From positions 1 through 10,767 of the forward strand of contig JAIWNF010000203.1 in assembly GCA_025093555.1 (NCBI GenBank): a stretch of 10,767 bases of DNA, in the 5' to 3' direction. Each line of letters starts with the position of its first letter. Position 1 is the stretch's first letter. The position numbers were made by a program, and so were the translations under genes. Positions 1 through 7,276 of the stretch are shown here, piece after piece. The notes under the pieces were generated by a model. That model was given only the letters and a program-made list of their open reading frames with translations. It ran no database searches and was not told the origin of the DNA. This DNA is from Circinella umbellata. Its lineage: Eukaryota > Mucoromycota > Mucoromycetes > Mucorales > Lichtheimiaceae.

Positions 1-373
1 CTTTATATAAATCATAAAACGATGTATATGGAATTATATTTACCATCTCAGGTCCTGATCTACCAGATACTATATGATATAACAAAATTAACCCTTTTTC
101 TATTTCGCGATAAGGACCTGGATATTCTCTGTTAGTATATAATTTAGTTAAAAAATAATAAACAGGAATATATCCTAATTTTTCTAATAATTCATTTTTT
201 ATATCTTTCATAATTTCATTATTTTTTATATCTTTTATTTTCGTACGATGATTAAATCTATTTTTCATTTCAGGCCAAGGATCTTTTAAAAAGGTCCAAT
301 TATTAATTATTAATTTATTAACTTCATCATTTAATTTATTTTTAAATTCGATATTTATATTATCAATATCCAT
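1..373 (-). CDS. N-terminal part of a putative DDE-type transposase (runs off left edge)
   Basis: A minus-strand reading frame opens at an ATG at 373 and stays open for 124 codons to the edge of the window. The protein is rich in Lys, Asn and Ile. It begins MDIDNINIEF and contains the segment PGPYREIEKGLILLYHIVSG followed by RSGPEMVNIIPYTSFYDLYK. That last part reads like the helix-turn-helix segment that precedes the catalytic core in many eukaryotic DDE transposases; this is a judgement by resemblance, and no catalytic residue is in view. The start codon lies 87 bp inside the terminal repeat ending at 460, the usual position of a transposase gene relative to its terminal inverted repeat. 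I cannot name the superfamily. Alternative: another gene carried by the same element. Confidence 0.5.
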   Translation of the reverse strand, partial: MDIDNINIEFKNKLNDEVNKLIINNWTFLKDPWPEMKNRFNHRTKIKDIKNNEIMKDIKNELLEKLGYIPVYYFLTKLYTNREYPGPYREIEKGLILLYHIVSGRSGPEMVNIIPYTSFYDLYK

Positions 374-410
374 TTTCTATCACATTGTTTTTTCAATTTT
401 TATTGAGTTT

Positions 411-461
411 ATTTTATTAATAGATAATAACATAATCAAGTCAATTCCGACTTGTCCCCTA
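411..461 (-). repeat. Terminal repeat, copy 1 (51 bp, identical to 1517-1567)
   Basis: All 51 bases are identical to 1517-1567, in the same orientation. Read on the minus strand it starts TA-GGGGACAAGTCGG, and it contains the short palindrome CAAGTC-aattcc-GACTTG at 437-454. In both copies the GGGG end is followed by TA, and beyond that the flanks differ. This fits a TA target site next to a terminal inverted repeat. The putative transposase gene starts just inside this copy, so it is probably the 5' end of that transposon. The matching inverted end would lie left of the window. Confidence 0.75.
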
Positions 462-478
462 AAAAAAGCTTAGAGAGG

Positions 479-493
479 ACTAATCGGATTAGT
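479..493. repeat. Perfect short palindrome ACTAATC-g-GATTAGT
   Basis: Two 7-base arms (479-485 and 487-493) are exact reverse complements around one base. It lies just outside terminal repeat copy 1, in AT-rich DNA. Its meaning is unknown; it could be a protein-binding site or chance. Confidence 0.3.
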
Positions 494-616
494 ACTATAT
501 AGATTGAAATCGTTAGATTTCTAATTATCGGCTGATTTTAAAAAATTAAAAAAACAAAATTGAATTTTTTTTATATTATAAAAGTATAATATCAATAATA
601 CAATTTAAAAACAAAT

Positions 617-1099
617 ATGGTTATTCTTAATACCGAGATTCTTGTATGCAAATCTTCAATGATTAATTCAATAAAAACAATTATGCAACAGATTATGACT
701 AAATATTTTGAAGAAGAAAAATATTTTGAAAAAAAAGAAAAAGTTATGGAAATATAATAAAAGAAAAAATAAAAGAAATCAATTCCAATTATTTTTGGTA
801 TCTTAATTCTAGTTCCAATGTGTGTACTTATGTTCATCAAAGAGGAAAGAATGAAGGATATATGTGCCATAAAAAAATAACGAAGAACGGTGACAAAAAG
901 AAATTTATATGTACCAAACATAATCCTAATCATATCCCTAGAAAAAGAGCAAAAAATAAACAAAAACATAATAAAAATAACAGGAAAAAAAATAAATGAT
1001 ATGAAAAAAATAAAAAAAAGTAAAATAAAAAGAATTTATATTGGTAATGGAGGTAATATAGACTTAGGAAAAATAATAAATAAATTACTTAATGAATAA
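617..1099 (+). pseudogene. Decayed ORF with a Cys/His zinc-binding signature
   Basis: An ATG at 617 opens a 46-codon frame (MVILNTEILVCKSSMINSIK...) that ends with TAA at 755-757. The frame one base back is open from 730 to the TGA at 997-999. It carries CTYVHQRGKNEGYMC (from 823) and then FICTKH, giving C-X13-C-X14-C-X2-H. That spacing is like small zinc-binding tails seen in some fungal and large-DNA-virus proteins (from memory, not searched). A third stretch in the first frame (ending RIYIGNGGNIDLGKIINKLL, stop at 1097-1099) may be its C-terminus. I infer one gene broken by small indels. It could also be unrelated short ORFs in a lysine-rich AT background. Function unknown; it sits between the two terminal repeats, so it may be cargo of a transposon. 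Confidence 0.35.
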
Positions 1100-1516
1100 A
1101 TTAAATAATTATCTAGTAGGGGCTATTATGTATATAATTATAATATAATTATGACATGCCCCACTATGCCATTTTTTTCATAAAATATATGTATATATAT
1201 AATAAAAAATTATTATTAATATTTAATAAAATTAAAAATCTTCACACACTTGCACATTAAATGAAAAATTTAAACATGGAAGTTTTTGAAAAAAAAAACA
1301 ATCCTTTAGGATTCATGTTTATATTTTAAGTAAATATATATATAATAATTATATGAATATCCAGTCTTTGGAAAATATACAGAAAATTGATTGATTAATT
1401 AAAAGTATATTTAAATAATATATGAAATAAATTATATATGAAATAAATTATATAGGGTTGGCTATGTCATTTTTATTTTTATAACAATATAAAAAAATAT
1501 AATAACAATTAATATG
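1100..1516. other. AT-rich non-coding stretch with small repeats
   Basis: I see no plausible gene here. It holds an imperfect inverted repeat at 1115-1165, with AGTAGGGGC on one side and GCCCCACT on the other around an AT-rich centre. It also holds an exact two-copy tandem of TATATGAAATAAATTA at 1419-1450. The phrase CTATG-C/T-CATTTTT occurs near 1164 and 1461. These may be remnants of the element that ends at 1567. Confidence 0.4.
1419..1450. repeat. Tandem repeat, 2 x 16 bp
   Basis: TATATGAAATAAATTA occurs twice back to back without mismatch (1419-1434, 1435-1450), followed by the first four bases of a third copy. Confidence 0.6.
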
Positions 1517-1567
1517 ATTTTATTAATAGATAATAACATAATCAAGTCAATTCCGACTTGTCCCCTA
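1517..1567 (-). repeat. Terminal repeat, copy 2, at the break in the Helitron gene
   Basis: This is the second exact copy of the 51-bp sequence at 411-461, including the CAAGTC/GACTTG palindrome (1543-1560). To its right is the helicase reading frame; to its left the sequence is unrelated AT-rich DNA. The helicase ORF reads from normal helicase sequence (AILASTNAD) straight into this repeat and stops at 1542-1544 inside it, so the repeat end marks an insertion into the Helitron. Inside the repeat the two copies differ immediately, so copy 2 is probably the end of a non-autonomous or rearranged relative. Confidence 0.75.
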
Positions 1568-3005
1568 TGTCAGCATTGGTGGAAGCCAAGATAGCATGGC
1601 TAGAAAAATGCTCTGGTTGAGGATTAGGGTCACTGATATTTGGATAAATTGCATTGATAAGGGTGGCTGTGTCAGTGATATCAATAAGCCATTCTTGAGG
1701 AATTTCATAGCTTGTGCTATATGGTGGTCGCCCATCTCTAACAGCAAGAAGTGTATCAGCAAAAGCAGTAGCAGCTGGTCCTGCGTTACATACACGCATA
1801 TTGACTGTTAAGTTGAGTGTTTGAACATGACGCCAAAAAGTAGTAGCACTAATACAGTTGGCAACAATCTCGGATTGAGTGCCTTTTTTAACAACAGGAA
1901 GTAGTTGTCGAAAATCGCCACCAAAAACAGCAACTTTTCCACCAAATGGGACATTAGCAAGAGCAGGATCGGTTGCACCCATTATATCACGTAAGGCATT
2001 GTCAACAGCCTGAAAATTGTATTTACCACACATAACAGCCTCATCCCAAATAATTAAAGATGTCTGTCTTATCAAATGTGCATGAGCACCATCAAGAGGA
2101 AGATTGCAAGTATCAGTTTCATCGGCATCAATTGGTATTTTAAAGCGGCTATGAGCAGTACGGCCCCCAGGAAGTAATATGGCAGCAATACCAGAAGAAG
2201 CAACAGGTAATGCGATTTGTTCTTGTGAACGGACACGACTTAATAATGTTTTGAACAGCAATGACTTTCCAGTACCTCCAGGACCATTGACAAAAAAGAT
2301 ATGAGATCGGTTCTGGTTGCCTGGTTCATTGATTGCTTGTATAATTGTGTTGAAAGCACGTCTTTGATCATCATTAAGAGTTGGCAAAAGCTCTTCATAT
2401 ATTCGTGTTTGCTCATCAGTAACATACTCACTACGCTCTACTGCTTCTAAAGCTGTAAGTTGTGGGTGTCCACCCATTGCTGTTACAAAATCTTGTGGCA
2501 AAGAAGGAAATTCAGACAAACGGTGGCCTGTAATCTGTAGCCTAGTATCAATGTCACCAAGGGTACGCTGATATATTTGGTTCCATTGATCAGGTACTAA
2601 TTCAGTCTCATTGTTCGGGAGCTGATAATGCATCTCAAAAAAGTAGTCATCACTCATTCTTTCACGATGATTATTCCAAAGTCGGTGAGGTTCCGATGGG
2701 GAACAATTAGTGAGAATGTAAACAAAAAGCTCACGAAGAGATGCAGCTGAAGGTGCATGAATAGATGCTTCCATCAGACAGCGATCCCATTCATCATCGG
2801 ATTCCAACAGCCCATGGGCAAGAGCAGCAGCTTCGAAAGTTTGATAGACAACATTATTAAATGTTCTTAATGCCTCAAAACTAACAGGACCACGAACATT
2901 GAGAAGCAACAGCCTAAGTGAAAACAACCGCATATTTGAAGGTGAAGCAAAGTAAATACGGGAAACAACATTTTGAAAGACTGGATTGGTTCGGGGGTTC
3001 CATTG
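1542..3005 (-). CDS. Pif1-type helicase segment of the Helitron protein, truncated
   Basis: The segment starts in frame after the second TGA and includes LRLLLLNVRGPVSFEALRTF, a conserved Rep-helicase link. Superfamily 1B helicase motifs follow: GPGGTGKS (2285-2262, Walker A), IIWDEA (D codon at 2045-2043, Walker B), FGGDFRQLLPV (near 1905-1930) and LNLTVNMRV (near 1785-1815). The family's later motifs (the TINKSQG-like motif V and the ALSRV-like motif VI) are absent, because the frame runs into the inserted terminal repeat at 1567 and stops at 1542. ATP binding could survive, but a working helicase would not be expected. The rest of the gene should lie beyond the insertion, left of the window. 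Confidence 0.9.
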   Translation of the reverse strand, partial: QWNPRTNPVFQNVVSRIYFASPSNMRLFSLRLLLLNVRGPVSFEALRTFNNVVYQTFEAAALAHGLLESDDEWDRCLMEASIHAPSAASLRELFVYILTNCSPSEPHRLWNNHRERMSDDYFFEMHYQLPNNETELVPDQWNQIYQRTLGDIDTRLQITGHRLSEFPSLPQDFVTAMGGHPQLTALEAVERSEYVTDEQTRIYEELLPTLNDDQRRAFNTIIQAINEPGNQNRSHIFFVNGPGGTGKSLLFKTLLSRVRSQEQIALPVASSGIAAILLPGGRTAHSRFKIPIDADETDTCNLPLDGAHAHLIRQTSLIIWDEAVMCGKYNFQAVDNALRDIMGATDPALANVPFGGKVAVFGGDFRQLLPVVKKGTQSEIVANCISATTFWRHVQTLNLTVNMRVCNAGPAATAFADTLLAVRDGRPPYSTSYEIPQEWLIDITDTATLINAIYPNISDPNPQPEHFSSHAILASTNADIGDKSELT

Positions 3006-3008
3006 TCA
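3006..3008 (-). other. In-frame TGA, second nonsense codon of the Helitron gene
   Basis: The frame reads …GAC AAG CGT CTA | TGA | CAA TGG AAC CCC CGA…, and the protein resumes with QWNPRTNPVFQNVVSRIYFA, the expected continuation between Rep and helicase in this family. CGA to TGA (or TGG to TGA) is the simplest origin. Confidence 0.75.
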
Positions 3009-4796
3009 TAGACGCTTGTCATAAGTATAATGGCAAGGAATTTCAGTGTAAAGATATTGCCGAGCATGCTCATCTCGAGAACAAAGATTAAAAAAAGCAG
3101 TAAGAGATGTTGTTTCTGCATTATTGCGTGCGGCTTGGAGACCATTAGCTGAATCAGTGCTACGAAAAACAACTCTCTGTTCATTAGGAAGATGCAGTGC
3201 TAGTCGCGACACATAAGGATAATGGATGTGCACCTGATATTCAAATGTTCGCCAAATTGCCTCACATGGACCAATGTAACGTGCATTTTGAAATTGGGTT
3301 ACTTCATCAATTAGCTCAGGTTCTATATCATTTGACGCACGAGTTGTGTTGAGAGTAGCATTAGTTGATCGTACTGCTTCAGATTCTCGACTTTGCACCA
3401 TTTCAATTTGGGCTCTATCAGACCCTTTAGTAAGATATTTGCAGAGATATTTGATTGCACGTGAAGATGTACATATTTCAACATTAATGTGCGCATTGTA
3501 CTTTTGACAAAGATATAGGTTATAGGGAATGACATGAGAGTTATCAGCAATGAAGTTGGAGCATTGAAAATGATGACGATTGTGAATATTCTCTCGTCTA
3601 TGGTAAATGGGATACCCATCTCGACTCACACGCGTTTCTGCTACAAATGGTTTTGGATAACCTTGAGAGTATTGACCATCTTTCATACAAATAGCATTTG
3701 GGTTGAGGTTGCCACATGGACCATGGATCATAGAACTTGTAACTGTACGATACAACTGAGGATGTGTAGCAGAGTTTGGTAATTCTGCACATACAAAACG
3801 ATCATAATCAGCAGGATTGTGAGGTCGATCTTGATGGTGTAAAATGAGCAGTATGTGAACATGGGGTAAGCCACGTTTTTGAAATTCAACAGTTGCAACA
3901 TATCCAACAATACGCCCAAAGCAATTTGACTCTTTGATGTGAGATAGCATTTCAGTGATTTTAATGTGAAAAACTCGAGAACAGATATCAGGGCGATCAA
4001 ATGCTTGTTGGCCAGGAAGAAGCTCAGATTGTATTTCCGGCCACTGTGGATTGCATGTAAAGGTGATGAATAAGGTTGGGTTTCCTCTTTGACGAATAAT
4101 CGCCAACCCATCCTGAAGCATTTGTTTCATGTATCGTGGACCTCCAGTGAAAGATGATGGTAAAATGATAGAGCGACCAATTTGACGTGGATCCACATTA
4201 TCACCAATACCATTGTAAACATCAGCACGTAAATCATTCTGATTGTTAGTGATATACTGAAGCCGTGAAAACTCAATACGCGCATAGTTGTTAACAACGA
4301 ATTGCTGGAAAAGACGACGAAAATGATGATGGTAAGTAATACGACTACCATCACGAATCATAAGCATATAGGAACAGTACTTGAGCAACGTAATACTATT
4401 AGTTTGATTATCAACACTTTGACATTGCATTCCAGGAGACCATCCATCATCACCAAAAGGAAACATAAGAACATAGTGAAGAGGTATATATGATGGATGA
4501 AGAGAACTGATAGTACGTAAACCCGACTGACGGTCACGAATTACAATTTCATGAGGTGATGATTCACCATCTACTGTGCTTTTGACAATCATTGCAGCAA
4601 CCTCAGGATAACTTTGCTGATCATAACGCCTACCCAAATTAGCCGCAGAACGGATGACTACTTGAAGTGTTCCAAAAGGTCTATTACCATAAGTTTCATG
4701 AGCATTCATTAGACCTCGTGCATATGGATTGGATTCCTGCATGACAGTCTGCAAAGTAGATATTGTCTCATTACGAAGACCTGAAAACAACGTTTC
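3009..4796 (-). CDS. Rep (HUH endonuclease) segment of the Helitron protein
   Basis: This segment lies between the two nonsense codons and carries the rolling-circle nuclease. Visible motifs in order are LFITFTCNPQWPEI (near 4040-4085, Rep motif 1), KRGLPHVHILL with the metal-binding HVH at 3863-3855 (HUH motif), and IKYLCKYLTKGSD with two tyrosines at 3449-3447 and 3437-3435 (Tyr motif, Y-X3-Y). Both catalytic tyrosines and both histidines are intact. It nicks donor and target strands through covalent Tyr-DNA bonds. It ends in CHYTYDKRL before the second TGA. It has no ATG of its own near its beginning, so it would not be made as a separate protein without readthrough. Confidence 0.9.
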
Positions 4797-4799
4797 TCA
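4797..4799 (-). other. In-frame TGA, first nonsense codon of the Helitron gene
   Basis: The codons on each side (…CTG GCC ACG | TGA | GAA ACG TTG…) are in one frame, and the protein continues as ETLFSGLRNETIS in normal Helitron order. A single C-to-T change in an Arg CGA codon would explain it. Confidence 0.7.
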
Positions 4800-5397
4800 C
4801 GTGGCCAGTTGCTCTGCCCTGTCAGCAAAATATATTTGTGCAAATTTAGGTCTTTGCTGTTGAGGCTGTTGTTGTACTGAATCCTCCTGCTCGGCTGGTT
4901 GCTCCTCAGCTGCTTGTGATACAGGTGCCTGATGTTCTAATCTCAATGATCCAATGTCATGATACATAGCACCATTGATGCGAAACGTTGACACTCCACC
5001 TGATCTATTCGCCAAATTACGATCAACATTTGCTCGGATAGATGCAAATGCAAACATATTATTGTAAGCACGAATGTTGGTAAAAAAGTCATCGCTTGCC
5101 TCATCTTCAGCTGTTAAAAGTTTGATAATTTGTTGTGGTGGGCAGCGAGGTATAGGAAGAACAATTTTTCCATGCGTGCAGCAAATGCTAAAAAGGGGAC
5201 GAATTTTTGAAGAAGTCGTGATCCGTTCTTCCATCCACATTTGAGCATTACAAAATGTACAAATAGCATCCATACGGGAGAGCTTATGTCGGTGAAAATG
5301 CTCTCCTGGTGTATAGCAGATGTTTGGACCAATGACATTTGCTGGATCAAATGGAAGAGTACATGCAAGTTGATATTCTGCTCTGTGATCAGATTCA
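4800..5397 (-). CDS. Helitron-like N-terminal region of the Rep-helicase
   Basis: This segment of exon 4 runs from just after the third knuckle to the first in-frame TGA. It includes CYTPGEHFHRHKLSRMDAIC, then CTFCNAQMWMEER, then ICCTHGKIVLPIPRCPPQQI, with further conserved text (YNNMFAFASI, FRINGAMYHDIGSL). This paired-Cys pattern and the order C..C..W..E..CC..GK..LP are typical of the region before the Rep domain in fungal and plant Helitron proteins. Before the TGA there is a low-complexity Gln/Glu-rich stretch (about 4850-4920) and then KFAQIYFADRAEQLA, which normally leads directly into the next segment. Confidence 0.8.
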
Positions 5398-5968
5398 ATA
5401 TTTGCGTCGTTAAAAGGGCACAGTCGAGAAGTTCGTCGAGAATGACTGGGAGACCCGCAGCTAGTACATGTTCGTATAATTTCAACCTCTAATAATAGCT
5501 AGTTAATTGATATGACTTGAAGAAAGCATAAGATGTTTACTTTAGAAGCATACGTACCAATAGTTTCAGTGGTTTCATTTTGAACAGGTGGTTCTTGATT
5601 CTCTGTCGTTTGATTTTCACTTTGATTGCGTGAGTTGTAAGGACAATCACGATGGGAAGCCCGCTGATGAGTGTTTGATCCACAGTGAGGGCAAGAACGT
5701 CTCTGGCTTGTAGATTCCAAAGGTTGCTCGGGTTCTTCGACAAAGACTGTTTCCTATATACAGACATACAGTAAAATAAGAACTTAAAATACCATATTCC
5801 CACCAACACATCCATACTAACACAAACTGTTACTAAAAATTTTAAGCATACATTATTATAGAGTCTACGTCGTACATTACATTCATTCAAAGGACAATCA
5901 GAATGAGTTCTACGCAAATGAGAATTTGATCCACAAATACAGATGCGATTATCTTCGTGTTGATTTTG
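5398..5968 (-). CDS. Three zinc-knuckle repeats at the Helitron protein N-terminus (exons 2, 3, start of 4)
   Basis: Three related motifs follow one another, one per exon: CICGSNSHLRRTHSDCPLN (5968-5852), CPHCGSNTHQRASHRDCPYN (5753-5558) and CTSCGSPSHSRRTSRLCPFN (just after 5488). The shared pattern is C-X2-C-G-S-X2-H-X7-C-P-X-N, a CCHC zinc-knuckle layout; the first copy has only one residue between its first two Cys. One motif per exon suggests duplication of an exon unit. Such knuckles usually bind single-stranded nucleic acid, so a role in holding the Helitron strand or its RNA is plausible but inferred. Acidic and Gln-rich linkers separate them. Confidence 0.7.
5489..5557 (-). other. Intron 3 of the Helitron gene (69 nt)
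   Basis: The donor is G|GTACGTATG and the acceptor CTATTATTAG|AG, with TTAAC, a possible branch site, before the acceptor. The upstream exon leaves one base and the downstream exon supplies two, rebuilding a GAG codon (phase 1). Unspliced, the upstream frame stops at 5499-5501. Confidence 0.7.
5754..5851 (-). other. Intron 2 of the Helitron gene (98 nt)
   Basis: The donor GTATGC follows AAT AAT and the acceptor TATATAG precedes GAA ACA GTC. Phase is 0 on both sides, joining the first knuckle exon to the second. Without removal the frame meets a stop. Confidence 0.65.
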
Positions 5969-6083
5969 CTATTTAACATGGTTTTTGAGAAAAAAAATTA
6001 TCGAGAATAATAGGAAACAATATTTTATCAGTATATTGGTTCCTCTAAGGAGAAATGAAATCTAATCATTGAGATTTACGTAC
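5969..6083 (-). other. Intron 1 of the Helitron gene (115 nt)
   Basis: The donor is GTACGTAAAT and the acceptor TTAAATAG. A possible branch site, TACTGATAA, lies inside. The phase is 0 on both sides. Confidence 0.55.
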
Positions 6084-6098
6084 GTTCTGAGCGCTCAT
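6084..6098 (-). CDS. Helitron gene exon 1 (5 codons, start of translation)
   Basis: On the minus strand this reads ATG AGC GCT CAG AAC (MSAQN), followed at once by GTACGTAAAT, a strong fungal 5' splice site. It joins in phase 0 to the exon at 5968. It is chosen as the start because no ATG precedes the first zinc knuckle in exon 2, whose frame meets a stop (TAG, used here as acceptor) directly upstream. A 5-codon first exon is unusual but fits by both frame and splice consensus. Confidence 0.6.
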
Positions 6099-6610
6099 TA
6101 TTAAATAGTATGACCATTAAAAAAAATTAAAAGTAATGCGAGAGTTGAAGAGATTTAAAATTATTTTGACAGTTGATGACAATCAGTAAAGAGCAAATTT
6201 TATTTTTGAGGTACAGTGGCGAAAAAAAGGAGGGAGATGGTCGGGGTTTTATGAATTACCAAAAGCGTTAATTATAATGACCATTCGTCTTTTAATAGTA
6301 GATAAAACCACTTATTGTCGTAATATTTTTGGCGGATCAAAACCGTAGCCAATAGAAATAGAATAGAACAAAAGATAATTAAAGAATAAAATATAAGTTG
6401 AAATATGCCCTTTTATTATAGGAGATGTGAAGGGGTATTTATATATTTTCTAAACTATTAATAAGATATGATAAACTAATAATGATAATATACATGTTCG
6501 AATGATTGTTATGATGATGTGACAGTGATATGGATTAACTACTTGGCAATATAAAAATAAAATATGTTTACAAAAGAAGTATCACAAAAGGATAAAAATG
6601 GAAAAGTAGG
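6099..6610. other. Non-coding interval upstream of the Helitron gene
   Basis: I see no gene here. It should hold the Helitron promoter and its 5' terminus, but I cannot pick the TC end without another copy for comparison. A TA-CAGTGGCG sequence at 6212-6221 resembles a mariner-type end but has no inverted partner nearby. Confidence 0.4.
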
Positions 6611-7031
6611 GTCACTACTATTTATGGCTATGACATTATGATGGCTATAACATTATTGTCGTAATTATTGATCAGTTATTTTTAATACCGATTATGCTTT
6701 TTTACTGTGGCTCTCTTTTTATTCATTATCATCCGCAGTATTACTATTATTATTATTAATTATTTATTTATTACTATCATCATCATCCGCAGTAACAATA
6801 TCATTATTATTTATTATTATTATTATCATCCGCAGTAGTTTAGAAAACATATAAATATAAGAATATTTTATTAAATAAAAAGACGTCTTTTTAACTACCC
6901 TACATTTTATCTATTACCTTTGTGGTCTTTTCCAGTGTGGTTATAATTACCTGTGTGGTTATATTAGTCTTCATGGTTACACTATCCATCGTATTTACAT
7001 TCTCTCTGTTGTAGCCATAAATAGTAGTGAC
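6611..7031. mobile_element. Inverted-repeat element (MITE-like), 421 bp
   Basis: Exact 20-bp arms GTCACTACTATTTATGGCTA (6611-6630) and its reverse complement (7012-7031) bound an AT-rich, non-coding interior. Inside the left arm a near copy of the arm's tail repeats (ATGGCTATGACATT, then ATGGCTATAACATT at 6641). The right arm ends on the base before the LTR start at 7032. No transposase is present, so a miniature non-autonomous transposon is likely. The target-site duplication cannot be confirmed, because the retrotransposon occupies the right flank. Confidence 0.6.
6728..6837. repeat. Three dispersed copies of ATCATCCGCAGTA in trinucleotide-rich DNA
   Basis: Exact 13-mers lie at 6728-6740, 6782-6794 and 6825-6837, separated by ATT/ATC-type trinucleotide runs. 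They sit inside the inverted-repeat element and look like a degenerate minisatellite. Confidence 0.6.
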
Positions 7032-7241
7032 TGTAATGGTGTAAGACCATTATGACGATATATTCAACCATAAGGTTGTTGATCTACATGCTTATCCGCG
7101 GAATACTAAGGATAGACGATAGCATGGTTGAGCACATGGTTGGATATAGAAATATTAGGATAGTTATTCTATATAGAAATGTTGATCATTGATATTAGAT
7201 ATATATTAGTTAGATGTAAATTAGCCCCTGATATTTCGACG

Positions 7242-7250
7242 TATATAAAT
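7242..7250 (+). promoter_or_regulatory. Probable LTR promoter TATA box
   Basis: TATATAAAT lies about 160 bp before the LTR end and overlaps AATAAA (7248-7253), which could serve as the polyadenylation signal in the 3' LTR. Transcription would be expected to start near 7270-7280, at or just after the hairpin. Confidence 0.5.
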
Positions 7251-7255
7251 AAAGG

Positions 7256-7276
7256 GTTTCCTGACAACCAGGAAAC
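7256..7276 (+). other. Perfect stem-loop near the expected RNA start
   Basis: GTTTCCTG (7256-7263) and CAGGAAAC (7269-7276) pair perfectly around a 5-base loop (ACAAC). Given its place 14 bases after the TATA-like box, it may form at the 5' end of the retrotransposon RNA. Confidence 0.5.

Larger units (their letters stand above)
462..1567. mobile_element. Probable TIR-type DNA transposon insertion into the Helitron (right part visible)
   Basis: The right boundary is set by terminal repeat copy 2 and the interrupted helicase frame. The left boundary is not seen: no inverted GGGGACAAG end occurs between 462 and 1516. Copy 1 at 411-461 begins another copy of the same family, so the simplest reading is one family member inserted in the Helitron and a second, transposase-bearing member inserted inside it. 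The interval contains the decayed Cys/His ORF. Confidence 0.45.
1567..6098 (-). pseudogene. Helitron Rep-helicase gene, four exons, two internal stops, 3' end lost
   Basis: This is the replication protein of a rolling-circle (Helitron) transposon: a Rep endonuclease nicks and rejoins one DNA strand and a Pif1-family helicase unwinds it. I read four exons: 6098-6084, 5968-5852, 5753-5558, and 5488 down to a stop at 1542. Together they are 4275 nt, exactly 1425 codons, in one frame with every splice phase matching. Order by residue: three zinc knuckles (about 50-130), Helitron-like N region (about 180-340), Rep (about 580-800), helicase (about 1178 on). TGA codons fall at residues 340 and 937. 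The frame enters foreign sequence at 1567 (about residue 1417), so the last helicase motifs are missing. No indel is apparent elsewhere, so the copy is young. I place the break at 1567; the frame runs on to 1542 only by chance. Confidence 0.85.

Noticed and set aside
411..461. The 51-bp repeat as a Helitron 3' terminus (hairpin then CTAA)
   Set aside because: A hairpin is followed by CCCCTAA here, but the second copy reads CCCCTAT, which breaks the CTRR rule, and a gene starts just inside the repeat as expected for a terminal inverted repeat. It remains a weaker alternative.
592..969. 125-residue minus-strand ORF rich in Phe and Ile
   Set aside because: It is the complement of a lysine-rich AT tract, has no recognisable motif and opposes the Cys/His frame. 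Judged a shadow.
1115..1165. GGGG...CCCC inverted repeat as the left end of the element that ends at 1567
   Set aside because: Only the GGGG and a short ATTATG stretch agree with the 51-bp terminus, and the arms pair with each other imperfectly. Not enough to call an end.
6212..6221. TA-CAGTGGCG as a mariner-type terminal repeat
   Set aside because: No inverted partner was found in the surrounding several hundred bases; the CTGTGGCTC near 6704 is not its reverse complement.
6728..6837. CRISPR-like array from three ATCATCCGCAGTA copies
   Set aside because: Three short, unevenly spaced 13-mers in trinucleotide runs of a eukaryotic transposon do not form a CRISPR array.
6613..7029. Inverted-repeat element as a CACTA (CMC/EnSpm) transposon
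   Set aside because: The arms contain CACTA, but they match two bases further out and no matching 3-bp duplication flanks them.
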